The translations under genes and the position numbers were made by a program. A stretch of DNA of 64,000 nt. Source: Rubrivivax sp. (lineage in GTDB: Bacteria > Pseudomonadota > Gammaproteobacteria > Burkholderiales > Burkholderiaceae_C). Below are positions 16,409-27,274 of this stretch, one piece after another. Location of the stretch: NCBI GenBank assembly GCA_030653385.1, contig JAURZM010000047.1, positions 1 through 64,000 on the forward strand, given 5' to 3'. The notes under the pieces were generated by a model. It saw nothing but the letters and a program-made list of their open reading frames with translations, was not told the DNA's origin and ran no database searches. Each line of letters opens with the position of its first letter. Position 1 is the first letter of the stretch.

Positions 16409-17602
16409 TCAGATGACCCCGGCTGCGCGCAGCGCGGCCACTTCATGGATGCTCACGCCCAGTTCGGCCAGCACCGCGTCCGTGTGCGCGCCCAGGGCCG
16501 GCACGGCTTGCAGCAGCGGTTCACCTTCGTCCCAACTGCCGGGTGGCAGCAGTGCGGGCACCCGGCCCGCTTCAGTATCCACCTCGCGCCAGCGTCCGCG
16601 GGCGGACAGCTGTTCGTGGTGCCACAGGCCCGCCATGTCACGCAGCTCGGCGTTGGCAATCTGCGCGTCTTCCAGGCGCTTCACCACCTGCGCATGGCTC
16701 AGCGCAGCGAAGGTTTCCACGATGATGCGGTGCAGCTCTTCACGCGCCGCCGTCCGCTGCGCATTGCCCTGAAAGCGCGGGTCTTGCGCAAGCCCCGGTT
16801 GCATCAGGACCTGCTTGCAGAACTGCTGCCATTCCCTTTCGTTCTGCAGGCCCAGCATCACGGTCTTGCCGTCACCGCAGGGAAAGGGGCCGTAAGGGCA
16901 GATGGTGGCGTGGGCGGCCCCGGTGCGCGGCGGAGGGGACGCACCTTCGAAGGTGTAGTACAGCGGGTAGCCCATCCACTCGCTCAAGGCCTCGAGCATG
17001 CTCACATCGATGCGCCGGCCCAGGCCGTCGATGTTCCGCTGCAGCAGCGCCGCCAGGATGTTGCTGTAGGCGTACATGCCCGCCGCGATGTCGGCAATGG
17101 GCAGCCCCGACTTGCTGGGGCTTTCGGGGGTGCCGGTGATGCTGAGCAGGCCACTTTCGCTCTGGATCAGCAGGTCGTAGGCCTTTTTGTCGCGCAAGGG
17201 GCCGGGGTGGGCGGGGTCATCGCCGTAACCCGAGATGTCGCAGACGATCAGGTCCGGCCGCCGGTCCTTCAGCGCCTCCCACGACACACCCAGCCGCGCC
17301 GCGGCGCCGGGCGCCAGGTTTTGCACCACGCAGTCGGCCTTGTCGTGGATCAGCTGCAGCAGCAGTTCGGCGGCACGCGGGTGTTTCAGGTCCAGCGTCA
17401 GGCTTTCCTTGCTGCGGTTGGTCCACACGAAGTGCGAAGCCAGTCCCTTGACACGCTGGTCGTAGCCGCGTGCGAAGTCGCCCACGCCGGGGCGCTCGAT
17501 CTTGATCACCCGTGCGCCCAGGTCGGCCAGCTGGCGGGTGGCAAAAGGCGCGGCAATGGCGTGTTCCAGCGCCACCACGGTCAGGCCCTTGAGTGGCTGC
17601 AT
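16409..17602 (-). CDS. Class III (CaiB/BaiF) CoA-transferase
   Basis: The 397-residue protein starts MQPLKGLTVVALEHAIAAPFATRQLADLGARVIKIE and contains ARGYDQRVKGLASHFVWTNRSKESLTLDLK, followed by SGLPIADIAAGMYA with the conserved catalytic Asp. These enzymes move CoA between carboxylic acids through an aspartyl-CoA intermediate. The partner acid is unknown. It starts 15 bases after the aldo/keto reductase gene, which points to cotranscription with the reductase, SDR and isomerase genes. Confidence 0.94.
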   Translation of the reverse strand: MQPLKGLTVVALEHAIAAPFATRQLADLGARVIKIERPGVGDFARGYDQRVKGLASHFVWTNRSKESLTLDLKHPRAAELLLQLIHDKADCVVQNLAPGAAARLGVSWEALKDRRPDLIVCDISGYGDDPAHPGPLRDKKAYDLLIQSESGLLSITGTPESPSKSGLPIADIAAGMYAYSNILAALLQRNIDGLGRRIDVSMLEALSEWMGYPLYYTFEGASPPPRTGAAHATICPYGPFPCGDGKTVMLGLQNEREWQQFCKQVLMQPGLAQDPRFQGNAQRTAAREELHRIIVETFAALSHAQVVKRLEDAQIANAELRDMAGLWHHEQLSARGRWREVDTEAGRVPALLPPGSWDEGEPLLQAVPALGAHTDAVLAELGVSIHEVAALRAAGVI

Positions 17603-17617
17603 GTCGAACCGGTGCTG

Positions 17618-18637
17618 TCAGTTGCTGGGACCGTCGTCGAAGACCTCGGTGTCCACCTCCCGGCTGGACTGCACGCTGTAGCGGCCACCCGACACGGTGC
17701 GGCTGTTCAGCAGCGCATCCAGCCGCGCCAGCAGCGCCGCCGGCAGCTGCACCTGGGCGGCCGCCAGGTTTTCCTGCAGGTGCGCCAGGCTCGTGGTGCC
17801 CGGAATCGGCAGCACATGGTCGCCGCGGGCCAGCAGCCAGGCCAGTGCCAGCTGCGCCACCGTGCAACCGGCTTCGTCGGCCACCTGCTTCACGCCCTTC
17901 AGCAGCGAAAGATTGGCCGCGTAGTGTTCGGCGGTGAAACGCGGCATGCTGCGCCGGATGTCCTTGGCGTCGAAGGCCGCCGGGTCGGGCGGTGTGTTGC
18001 TGAGAAAGCCGCGTGCCACCGGGCTGAAGGCCACGAAGGCGGCACCGATGTCGCGGCAGGCTTGCAGCACCGCGATCTCAGGGTTGCGCGTCCACAGCGA
18101 ATACTCGGTCTGCAGCGCGGCAATGGGGTGCACCGCGTGGGCCTTCTTCAGGGTCGCGGCAGACACCTCGCTCAGGCCGATGCAGCGCACCAGGCCCCGT
18201 TCGACCAGCCGCGACATCTCGCCCACGCTGTCTTCGATGGGCACCTGCTTGTCCCAGCGGTGCAGGTAGTACAGGTCGATGTGGTCGGTCTGCAGCCGCT
18301 GCAGGCTGTCTTCGCAGTTGCGGCGCACGGCTGCAGGGCGGCCGTCGATGACCCGCACCGTGCTGCCGTCGTCCTGTTTCACACCCGCCATGCCACCCTT
18401 GCTGCACAGCACGATCTGGCTGCGGTGGGCCTTCAGCGCGCGGCCCACCAGCGTTTCGTTGGCACCGAAGCCGTACAAGGCCGCGGTGTCGAAGAGCGTG
18501 ACACCCGCATCCAGCGCCGACAGCAGCAGGCGTTCGCCGGCTTCGGCCGCTGGTGGTGTGCCGTAGGCATGGCTCAGGTTCATGCAGCCCAGGCCGATGG
18601 CGGGCACGTGGAAGGGGCCGATGGTGCGTGTGTTCAA
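17618..18637 (-). CDS. Aldo/keto reductase
   Basis: The 339-residue protein has the AKR tetrad in order: Asp in TLFDTAALYG, Tyr in ALYGFG, Lys in VLCSKGG and His in LYYLHRWD. The C-terminal NADPH loop is seen in HVLPIPGTTSLAHLQEN. It probably reduces or oxidises a carbonyl/alcohol in the pathway of the downstream genes. The start is TTG at 18637, supported by GGAG seven bases upstream. It is the first gene of the minus-strand operon and is divergent from the J-domain gene. Confidence 0.93.
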   Translation of the reverse strand: MNTRTIGPFHVPAIGLGCMNLSHAYGTPPAAEAGERLLLSALDAGVTLFDTAALYGFGANETLVGRALKAHRSQIVLCSKGGMAGVKQDDGSTVRVIDGRPAAVRRNCEDSLQRLQTDHIDLYYLHRWDKQVPIEDSVGEMSRLVERGLVRCIGLSEVSAATLKKAHAVHPIAALQTEYSLWTRNPEIAVLQACRDIGAAFVAFSPVARGFLSNTPPDPAAFDAKDIRRSMPRFTAEHYAANLSLLKGVKQVADEAGCTVAQLALAWLLARGDHVLPIPGTTSLAHLQENLAAAQVQLPAALLARLDALLNSRTVSGGRYSVQSSREVDTEVFDDGPSN

Positions 18638-18721
18638 GGGAAAGCTCCGGATGGATCAGCCAGCGCGTGATGATGCACAACAATGCGGGCTGCCAGCCCA
18701 ACCACCGATCCAGCCCCTGCG

Positions 18722-19849
18722 ATGAACAAGCGCCATGCCCTTGCCCTGGCCGCGTCCACCCAGGCCGCGTCGCCAGAACACAAACGTTTCCAGACCCTGC
18801 TGGGCAAGATCGACAAGGCACGTGCCCGCCTGCACAGCTGGCAGCAGCAGCTGCCGCTGTTCGCCCAGGTGCACCAGCAGCAGGTGGCACCTTTGCTGCA
18901 GCGGCTGAACCACACGCGGTTTGCGTGGGCGCTGGAGCTGGAACAGTTGCAGCTGTCGCAGAAGTGGTCCAAGGTCGACCGCGGCACGCTGTCCGAGATG
19001 ATCTGCAACATCTGCGGCGCCTTGCTGGACACCGGCGAAGACACCGACCCCGAGATCAAGGCGCTCTACAACCGCCACGCCGAAGTCGACTTCGACCGCG
19101 AAGGGCAGCAGCAGCTGGACGAGTTCAAAGCCGCCCTCGAAAGGATGACCGGTGTCGACCTGGGTGATGACCCCGTGTTGTCGCCCGACGAGTTGCTGCA
19201 ACGGGCCCGCGCCAGCATGGCCCAGTCCTGGGAAGAGGCCCACGCACACGCCGAAGCTGCACGCGACACCCATCGACGCCAGGCCCGCAAACCGCGCAAG
19301 ACCGCGGCCCAGAAACGGGCCGAAGAAGACGAACGCCGCATCTCGCAGACTGTGCGCGAGGTCTACCGCAAGCTGGCCAGCGCGCTGCACCCCGACCGCA
19401 TGCCAGCCGACACCCCGCCCGACGTGCGTGCGCAAGCCACTGCACGCATGCAGCGCGCCAACGTGGCCTACGAGGCAGGTGATCTGCTGGCGCTGCTGGA
19501 ACTGCAGTTGCAGATCGAGCAGGTGGACCTGGCGCACGCTTCCCGCATGGCGGCCGACCAGGTGCGGCACTTCAACAAGGTCTTGGCCGGCCAACTGCAG
19601 GAACTGGAAGCCGAGATCGACGGCCGCCAGCAGGCCTTCTGCGAGAGCTACCGCTTGATGACTTATCGGCGGCTCGACCCGGAGCGCCTGATCGACGTCA
19701 TCAAGGAAGAAACGCGCCATCTCGAGGTCGCGCAGCTGCAGTGGGAAAAGGAACGGCGCCGCCTGGGCCGCGAGCCGGCGCAGGTGAAGCTGTTCCTGAA
19801 GCAGTGGCGGCTGGAACAGCGCGAAGCCGACTGGGGCTTCGACCGCTGA
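18722..19849 (+). CDS. J-domain (DnaJ-like) protein of unknown role
   Basis: About 375 residues from ATG 18722; the track's ATG at 18683 would add 13 residues. A J-domain-like segment, QTVREVYRKLASALHPDRMP (HPD motif), lies in the second half at about residue 215-235, preceded by a charged AQKRAEEDERR stretch. The rest is strongly helical and Gln/Glu-rich, probably coiled coil, with a C-terminal EVAQLQWEKERRR helix. An internal J domain without a zinc centre suggests a specialised DnaK co-chaperone. The client is unknown. Confidence 0.8.
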   Translation: MNKRHALALAASTQAASPEHKRFQTLLGKIDKARARLHSWQQQLPLFAQVHQQQVAPLLQRLNHTRFAWALELEQLQLSQKWSKVDRGTLSEMICNICGALLDTGEDTDPEIKALYNRHAEVDFDREGQQQLDEFKAALERMTGVDLGDDPVLSPDELLQRARASMAQSWEEAHAHAEAARDTHRRQARKPRKTAAQKRAEEDERRISQTVREVYRKLASALHPDRMPADTPPDVRAQATARMQRANVAYEAGDLLALLELQLQIEQVDLAHASRMAADQVRHFNKVLAGQLQELEAEIDGRQQAFCESYRLMTYRRLDPERLIDVIKEETRHLEVAQLQWEKERRRLGREPAQVKLFLKQWRLEQREADWGFDR

Positions 19850-19865
19850 CATCGCGCCGCGTGGG

Positions 19866-21182
19866 CTACAGCCGAAGCACGAACAGTGAGATGGCCGGGA
19901 AGGCCACCAGCACTACCACCCGCACCAGGTCGCTGGCGACGAAGGGCAGCACGCCGATGTAGGTGTCGCGGATCGGAATCCAGCGGGCCATCGACTGGAT
20001 CACGAACAGGTTCATGCCCACCGGCGGTGTGATGAGCCCGACCTCGACGACGATGAGCACCAGGATGCCGAACCAGATCGCGGTCTCTTCGGGCGTGAGG
20101 CCGAAGTCCAGGCCCGAGACCATCGGGAAGAAGATCGGCACCGTGAGCAGGATCATCGACAGCGAGTCCATCACGCAGCCGGCGATGACATAGAAGATCA
20201 GGATCGCCCACAGCACCTGGTAAGGGCTGAAACCCTGCTGGCCGACCCAGCCCGCCAGTTCCTGCGGCAGTTGCGACAAGGCCAGGAAGGTGTTGTAGGC
20301 GGCCGCGCCGATGACGATGAGAAAGACCATCGCCGTGCCGCTGGCCGTGGCCTCGATGGCGTCACGCAAGCGCGGCAGCGACAGGCCGCCCCGTTTGGCC
20401 GCCAGCAGGCCCGTGGCCACCGCACCCACGGCGGCCCCTTCGGTGGGCGTGAAGATGCCGGTGTAGATGCCGCCAATGACGGTGGCAAAGATCAGCAGCA
20501 CCGGCCATACGGCGGCCAGCGCACGCCAGCGTTCGGGCCAGGGCAGCGCTGCGATGCTGCCGGCCGAGCCCGGCACGACACGCACCACGATGGCGATGAC
20601 CGCCATGTAACCCAGCGCCGCCAGGATGCCGGGCACAAAGGCAGCCGCAAACATCTTCGCGATGTTCTGCTCGGCCAGCACGGCGTAGATCACGAGCACG
20701 ATCGAAGGCGGAATCAGGATGCCCAGTGTGCCGCCCGCGGCCAGCAGGCCGCTGGACAGGCCAGGGCTGTAGCCGGCGCGTTTGAGCTCGGGCAAGGCCA
20801 CCTGGCCCATCGTGGCGGCGGTGGCCAGCGAAGAACCGCAGATCGAGCCGAAGCCCGCGCAGGCGCCAATGGCGGCCATGCCGACACCACCCTTGCGGTG
20901 GCCCAGGAAGGCCTCGGCGGCCTTGAACAAGGCCTTGGACATGCCACCCAGCGTGGCCAGCTGGCCCATCAGCAGGAACAGCGGCACGATGGACAGCGAG
21001 TGCGAAGAAAACTGGCCGTAGGCCAGGGTCTTCAGCTGGTTCAGCAGCGGTGCCGCGCTGCCGTAGACCTGCCACGAACCCACCAGGCCCACGGCCAGCA
21101 TCGCCAGGCCGATGGGGACGCGCAGCATGATCAGCAGCAGCAGCACCGGGAAGGACCAGGCGGCCAGGGTCAGCGGATCCAT
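19866..21182 (-). CDS. dctM: TRAP transporter large membrane subunit DctM
   Basis: From ATG 21182 the product has 438 residues, the normal DctM length, with about a dozen hydrophobic segments. Typical motifs include RVPIGLAMLAVGLVG, GGMSKALFKAAEAFLGHRKGG, GGTLGILIPPSIVLVIYAVL and TPTEGAAVGAV. The ORF in the track extends upstream into dctQ and was cut at the ATG that overlaps the dctQ stop (ATGA). DctM forms the sodium-coupled transport channel with DctQ and DctP. Its place at the end of the protocatechuate operon suggests import of an aromatic or pathway acid. Confidence 0.95.
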   Translation of the reverse strand: MDPLTLAAWSFPVLLLLIMLRVPIGLAMLAVGLVGSWQVYGSAAPLLNQLKTLAYGQFSSHSLSIVPLFLLMGQLATLGGMSKALFKAAEAFLGHRKGGVGMAAIGACAGFGSICGSSLATAATMGQVALPELKRAGYSPGLSSGLLAAGGTLGILIPPSIVLVIYAVLAEQNIAKMFAAAFVPGILAALGYMAVIAIVVRVVPGSAGSIAALPWPERWRALAAVWPVLLIFATVIGGIYTGIFTPTEGAAVGAVATGLLAAKRGGLSLPRLRDAIEATASGTAMVFLIVIGAAAYNTFLALSQLPQELAGWVGQQGFSPYQVLWAILIFYVIAGCVMDSLSMILLTVPIFFPMVSGLDFGLTPEETAIWFGILVLIVVEVGLITPPVGMNLFVIQSMARWIPIRDTYIGVLPFVASDLVRVVVLVAFPAISLFVLRL

Positions 21183-21700
21183 CAGTGCACAAGCTCGGCG
21201 GATGAATGGCCTTGCGGCGCTTTGGCCAGGCCCAGGGTTTCGAGCAGACGCCAGGCGTACACCACGCAGCCCAGCGTGGCCGGCACCATCGAAGCCGCGT
21301 AGCCCCACCAGACCGGAAACTGCAGGATGAAGGTGACTTCCTTGTTGGCCCGGTAGTCGAGCATGGCCACGCCCATGCGCCAGGTCAGCAGCAGCCACAG
21401 CAGCAGCATCAGCAAGTCGGCCAGCACGGCCAGCCCGCGCTGCAGCGGCGCCGGGTAGGCATTCCACAGCAGGTCGACCGCGGCATGGCCGCGCCTGAGG
21501 TGCGCCCAGGGCAGGAAGCAGAACACCACCAGCGCCGCACCGGCTTCGACCAATTCGAAGTCGCCCGGCACCGGGCCCAGGCCCAGGCCGGACAGCGCAC
21601 GCCCCGCGATGCTGGTGACGCTGAGCAAAGCCAGCAGCACCAGCACCGCACCGCCGAACCAGGCCATCAGCCGGCTAACGGCGTAAACGGGGTGCTTCAC
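21182..21700 (-). CDS. dctQ: TRAP transporter small membrane subunit DctQ
   Basis: The 172-residue protein has four predicted membrane helices (for example GGAVLVLLALLSVTSIAGRAL and LADLLMLLLWLLLTWRMG) and the DctQ signature region VVFCFLPWAHLRRGHAAVDLL. The GTG start overlaps the dctP stop (GTGA) and the stop overlaps the dctM start, so the three TRAP genes are translationally coupled. Confidence 0.94.
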   Translation of the reverse strand: MKHPVYAVSRLMAWFGGAVLVLLALLSVTSIAGRALSGLGLGPVPGDFELVEAGAALVVFCFLPWAHLRRGHAAVDLLWNAYPAPLQRGLAVLADLLMLLLWLLLTWRMGVAMLDYRANKEVTFILQFPVWWGYAASMVPATLGCVVYAWRLLETLGLAKAPQGHSSAELVH

Positions 21701-22734
21701 TTGCTGTGTTTGGCGATCGCTGCTTCAGCCGCCGCCGCCAGCTTCGGGCCGTCGAAGCCCTTGGCATTGACTTCCTTGAACCAGGCTTCGCGCACACCGG
21801 CGGCGGCACGCTGCCAGCGGGCGGTTTCCGCCGCATCCAGCGTGATCACGTTGTTTTTCGCCTGCTGGGCCAGGCTGAGGCCGACCTTGTCGCCGTCGTC
21901 CATCGCCCGGCCGAACATCGCCGCGGCAAACTGGCCGCTGTGGTCGTCGATGATTTTCTTCAGGTCGGCCGGCAGCTTGTCGTAAGCGCCCTTGTTCATG
22001 GCCACGGCAAAGGTCTGCGTGTACAGGCCCTTGATGCCGGTGAACCCGGTGTGGTTCTTGACGATCTGCTGCACCTTCAGCGCCGGCACCACCTCCCACG
22101 GGATGGTGGTGGCGCTGATCACGCCCTTGGACAGCGCTTCACCCACCGCCGGCACCGGCATGCCCACCGGCGTGGCGCCCAGCTGTTCGAGCATGATGTT
22201 GATGACCCGCGAGCCGCCGCGCACCTTCATGCCCTTCAGGTCTTCGAGCTTGGTGACCGGGTCCTTGCTGTGGATGAGGCCGGGGCCGTGGATGTGCACG
22301 CCGATCAGCTTCACGTCCTTGAATTCGTCCATCGCGTTGGCTTCGACGTATTCCTGGAAGGCCTTGGAACCGCCCTCGGCACCGCCGGTGGTGAAGGGCA
22401 GCTCGAACACCTCGCTCTTCGGGAAGCGGCCCGGGGTGTAACCGAGCACGGTCCAGATCAGGTCGGCGACACCGTCCTTGGCCTGGTCGAACAGTTCGGG
22501 CGGCCGGCCGCCCAGGGCCATGGCGTCGAAGCGCTGCACCTTGATGCGGCCGTTGCTGGCCTTTTCGACGGCATCGGCCCAGGGCCCGATGGCCTTGGCC
22601 GGAATGGCGGCCTGTGGCGGCAGCATCTGGTGGAAACGCAAAGTCACGGTCTGCGCAAAGGCGGCGGGCACGGCGGCCAGTGCGGCAGCGGCAGCCAGGG
22701 CGGAAAGGAAGCGTTGGCGGGTCAGAGTTTTCAT
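21697..22734 (-). CDS. dctP: TRAP transporter substrate-binding protein DctP
   Basis: The 345-residue protein has a Sec signal peptide (RFLSALAAAAALAAVPAAFAQ) and the DctP layout: VTLRFHQMLPPQAAIP, LEDLKGMKVRGGSRVINIML with the Arg that usually binds a carboxylate, and PVPAVGEALSKGVISATTIPW. It delivers an organic acid to DctQM in the periplasm. The gene starts 36 bases after ligC, so the transporter is at the 3' end of the aromatic operon. A substrate such as hydroxybenzoate or protocatechuate is an inference from that context. Confidence 0.94.
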   Translation of the reverse strand: MKTLTRQRFLSALAAAAALAAVPAAFAQTVTLRFHQMLPPQAAIPAKAIGPWADAVEKASNGRIKVQRFDAMALGGRPPELFDQAKDGVADLIWTVLGYTPGRFPKSEVFELPFTTGGAEGGSKAFQEYVEANAMDEFKDVKLIGVHIHGPGLIHSKDPVTKLEDLKGMKVRGGSRVINIMLEQLGATPVGMPVPAVGEALSKGVISATTIPWEVVPALKVQQIVKNHTGFTGIKGLYTQTFAVAMNKGAYDKLPADLKKIIDDHSGQFAAAMFGRAMDDGDKVGLSLAQQAKNNVITLDAAETARWQRAAAGVREAWFKEVNAKGFDGPKLAAAAEAAIAKHSK

Positions 22735-22770
22735 GCTGTCTCCTGGGTTTCGGTCGGTGACGTGAGGGGT

Positions 22771-25014
<2,244 letters not shown>

Positions 25015-25016
25015 GG

Positions 25017-25931
25017 TCAGGCCTCCTCGGGCCAGTAGAGGCGCATGGGGTTGTCCACCAACAGTTTGTGTTGCAGTTCGGCCGTGACCGCGATGTGCGG
25101 AATGAAGTCCACCAGCAGACCGTCGTCGGGCATGTGGTCCTTCAGGTTGGGGTGGGGCCAGTCGGTGCCCCACAGCACACGGTCGGGGAAGGTCTCGACG
25201 ATGCGGCGCGCGAAGGGCACCACATCGCGGTAAGCGGCTTGTTGACCATCCAGCGCCCTGGGGCCGGTGACGGACAGGCGTTCCGGGCAGCTGACCTTGC
25301 TCCACACATTGCGGTGCTGTTGCATGAACTTCACGAACAGTTCGAACTGCGGACCGTCCACCGGCAGGCCCACGTCGGGGCGGCCCATGTGGTCGACCAC
25401 CACGGTGGTGGGCAGCGCGGTGAAAAAGTCCCACAGTTCGGGCAGGTCGACGGCTTCGAAGTAGATGACGACGTGCCAGCCCAGCGCCTTGATGCGGTGC
25501 GCGATCTCCAGCAGCTCGTCCTTGGGCGTGAAGTCGACCAGGCGCTTGACGAAGTTGAAGCGCACACCGCGCACACCACTTTCGTTGAGCTCTTGCAGTT
25601 CGCGGTCGCTCACGCTGCGTTTGACGGTGGCCACACCCCGCGCCTTGCCACCGCTCGCGCGGCAGGCATCGGCCATGGCGCGGTTGTCGGCGCCGTGGCA
25701 GGTGGCCTGCACGATGACGTTGCGCGCAAAACCCAGGTGGTCGCGCAGCGCAAACAGCTGCTGCTTGCTGGCGTCGCAGGGCGTGTACTTGCGTTCGGGT
25801 GCAAAGGGGAACTCTTCGCCAGGGCCGAAGACGTGGCAGTGGGCGTCCACGCTGCCGGGTGGCAGCTGGAAACGGGGTTTGCCGGGGCCGGCATACCAGT
25901 CCAGCCAGCCCGGGGTTTTGTCGAAAGCCAT
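25017..25931 (-). CDS. ligI: 2-Pyrone-4,6-dicarboxylate lactonase
   Basis: This 304-residue amidohydrolase-superfamily protein has the N-terminal metal-binding-type motif VDAHCHVFGPG, the HGADNRAMADACRASGG segment, VVVDHMGRPDVG and the C-terminal WGTDWPHPNL. LigI opens the lactone of 2-pyrone-4,6-dicarboxylate to 4-oxalomesaconate, following LigC. It lies directly before ligA in the same operon. Confidence 0.97.
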   Translation of the reverse strand: MAFDKTPGWLDWYAGPGKPRFQLPPGSVDAHCHVFGPGEEFPFAPERKYTPCDASKQQLFALRDHLGFARNVIVQATCHGADNRAMADACRASGGKARGVATVKRSVSDRELQELNESGVRGVRFNFVKRLVDFTPKDELLEIAHRIKALGWHVVIYFEAVDLPELWDFFTALPTTVVVDHMGRPDVGLPVDGPQFELFVKFMQQHRNVWSKVSCPERLSVTGPRALDGQQAAYRDVVPFARRIVETFPDRVLWGTDWPHPNLKDHMPDDGLLVDFIPHIAVTAELQHKLLVDNPMRLYWPEEA

Positions 25932-25970
25932 GAGGCGGTCAGTTCAGGCGAAGAGTTTCATGGATGCACT

Positions 25971-26056
25971 CCCTCTCCCTCTGGGAGAGGGTTGGGGTGA
26001 GGGCGTGAGCCTGGCCACCACCCTCACCCCAGCCCTCTCCCGCCAGCGGGAGAGGG
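25971..26056. repeat. Long imperfect inverted repeat between pobA and ligI
   Basis: The left arm (CCCTCTCCCTCTGGGAGAGG then GTTGGGGTGAGGG) and the right arm (CCCTCACCCCAGCCCTCTCC then CGCCAGCGGGAGAGGG) pair over more than 25 bases, and each arm also contains its own small CCCTCTCCC/GGGAGAGGG hairpin. The form resembles dispersed intergenic palindromes seen many times in genomes of this group. It lies inside the operon and may stabilise or attenuate the message between pobA and ligI. Confidence 0.85.
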
Positions 26057-26092
26057 AGCAAGACAAGGCACAGGTGACGCCTCTCACTTGTT

Positions 26093-27274
26093 TCAGCTCG
26101 CGGCTTCAAAAGGGATGCCGGCGTATTGCTCGGCCAGCGAGGCCTGCGCGTGTGCAGACGACTTCAGGTAGTCCAGTTCGGTTTCCTGCGCCCGCTGGTC
26201 GAAGCTGCTGTTGCCGGGAAAGCGGTGCAGCAGGTTCGTCAGGTACCACGACGTGCGCACCGAACTCCACACCCGCCGCAGCGCCATCGCGCTGTAGCCG
26301 TCGATCAATGCATCGCTGCCCTGGTGGTAATGCGCGGCCATCGCACGCGCCAGGTAGAAAACATCGGACACCGCCAGGTTCAGGCCCTTGGCGCCGGTGG
26401 GCGGCACGATGTGCGCCGCGTCGCCGCACAGGAACAGGCGACCGTGGCGCATGGGTTCGGCGACGAAGCTGCGCAGCGGGGCGATGGACTTTTCGATCGA
26501 AGGCCCGGTCTGGATACGCGACGCCATCTCGGGCGGAAAGCGCGCGGTGAGTTCGCTCCAGAAGCGGTCGTCGCTCCAGTCTTCCACCTTGTCTTCCAGC
26601 GGCACCTGCACGTAGTAGCGGCTGAGCGTGCTGCTGCGCATCGACGCCAGCGCAAAACCGCGTGGGTGGTTGGCGTAGGTCACGTCGGGCAGCGGTGCGG
26701 TGCGTGACAGGATGCCCAGCCAGCCAAAGGGGTAGGCCTTCTCGAATTCGCGCAGATGCGTGGCCGGAATGGTCTTGCGGCTGACACCGTGGAAACCGTC
26801 GCAGCCGGCGATGTAGTCGCAGTCCAGCCGCAGGTCTTCGCCGTTGTGGCGAAACAGCAGGTGCGGTTTGTCGCCTTCCACGTCCATCGGCCGCACGTCG
26901 GTGGCTTCGGTCAGCACACGGGCGCCGCGGCGGTCGGCAGCGGCAAACAGGTCTTCCTGGATCTGCGTCTGGCCATAGGCCATGAAACGATTGCCCAGGT
27001 GCTTTTGGCAATCGATGAAAAAGCTCTCGCGGCCGGCCCAGACGATGCGCATGCCGTCGTGGGGATGGCCCTGCGCGTCCATGCGTTCGCCCAGGCCGTT
27101 GTCGCGCAGCACGTCAACCGTGGTCTGTTCCAGCACACCGGCGCGGATGCGCGCCAGCACGTAGTCGCGGCTGCGTGCTTCCAGCACCACGCTGTCCACA
27201 CCCTGGCGGTGCAGCAGTTCCGACAGCAGCAGGCCGGCAGGGCCGCCGCCGATGATGGCGACTTGGGTTTTCAT
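26093..27274 (-). CDS. pobA: 4-Hydroxybenzoate 3-monooxygenase
   Basis: The 393-residue flavoprotein has the FAD motif VAIIGGGPAGLLLSELL, the DG loop CDYIAGCDGFHGVSR and the second FAD motif RLFLCGDAAHIVPPTGAKGLNLA. PobA uses NADPH and O2 to make protocatechuate from 4-hydroxybenzoate, which feeds the lig genes. Length and motifs match characterised PobA proteins. Its ATG overlaps the stop of the upstream DUF1932-like gene, so it belongs to the operon rather than being divergently controlled as in some other bacteria. Confidence 0.96.
   Translation of the reverse strand: MKTQVAIIGGGPAGLLLSELLHRQGVDSVVLEARSRDYVLARIRAGVLEQTTVDVLRDNGLGERMDAQGHPHDGMRIVWAGRESFFIDCQKHLGNRFMAYGQTQIQEDLFAAADRRGARVLTEATDVRPMDVEGDKPHLLFRHNGEDLRLDCDYIAGCDGFHGVSRKTIPATHLREFEKAYPFGWLGILSRTAPLPDVTYANHPRGFALASMRSSTLSRYYVQVPLEDKVEDWSDDRFWSELTARFPPEMASRIQTGPSIEKSIAPLRSFVAEPMRHGRLFLCGDAAHIVPPTGAKGLNLAVSDVFYLARAMAAHYHQGSDALIDGYSAMALRRVWSSVRTSWYLTNLLHRFPGNSSFDQRAQETELDYLKSSAHAQASLAEQYAGIPFEAAS

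Noticed and set aside
16445-18670. 741-codon plus-strand ORF antisense to the CoA-transferase and aldo/keto reductase genes
   Set aside because: Its translation is His/Gln/Val-rich without motifs and mirrors two well-supported genes; long antisense frames are common in GC-rich DNA.
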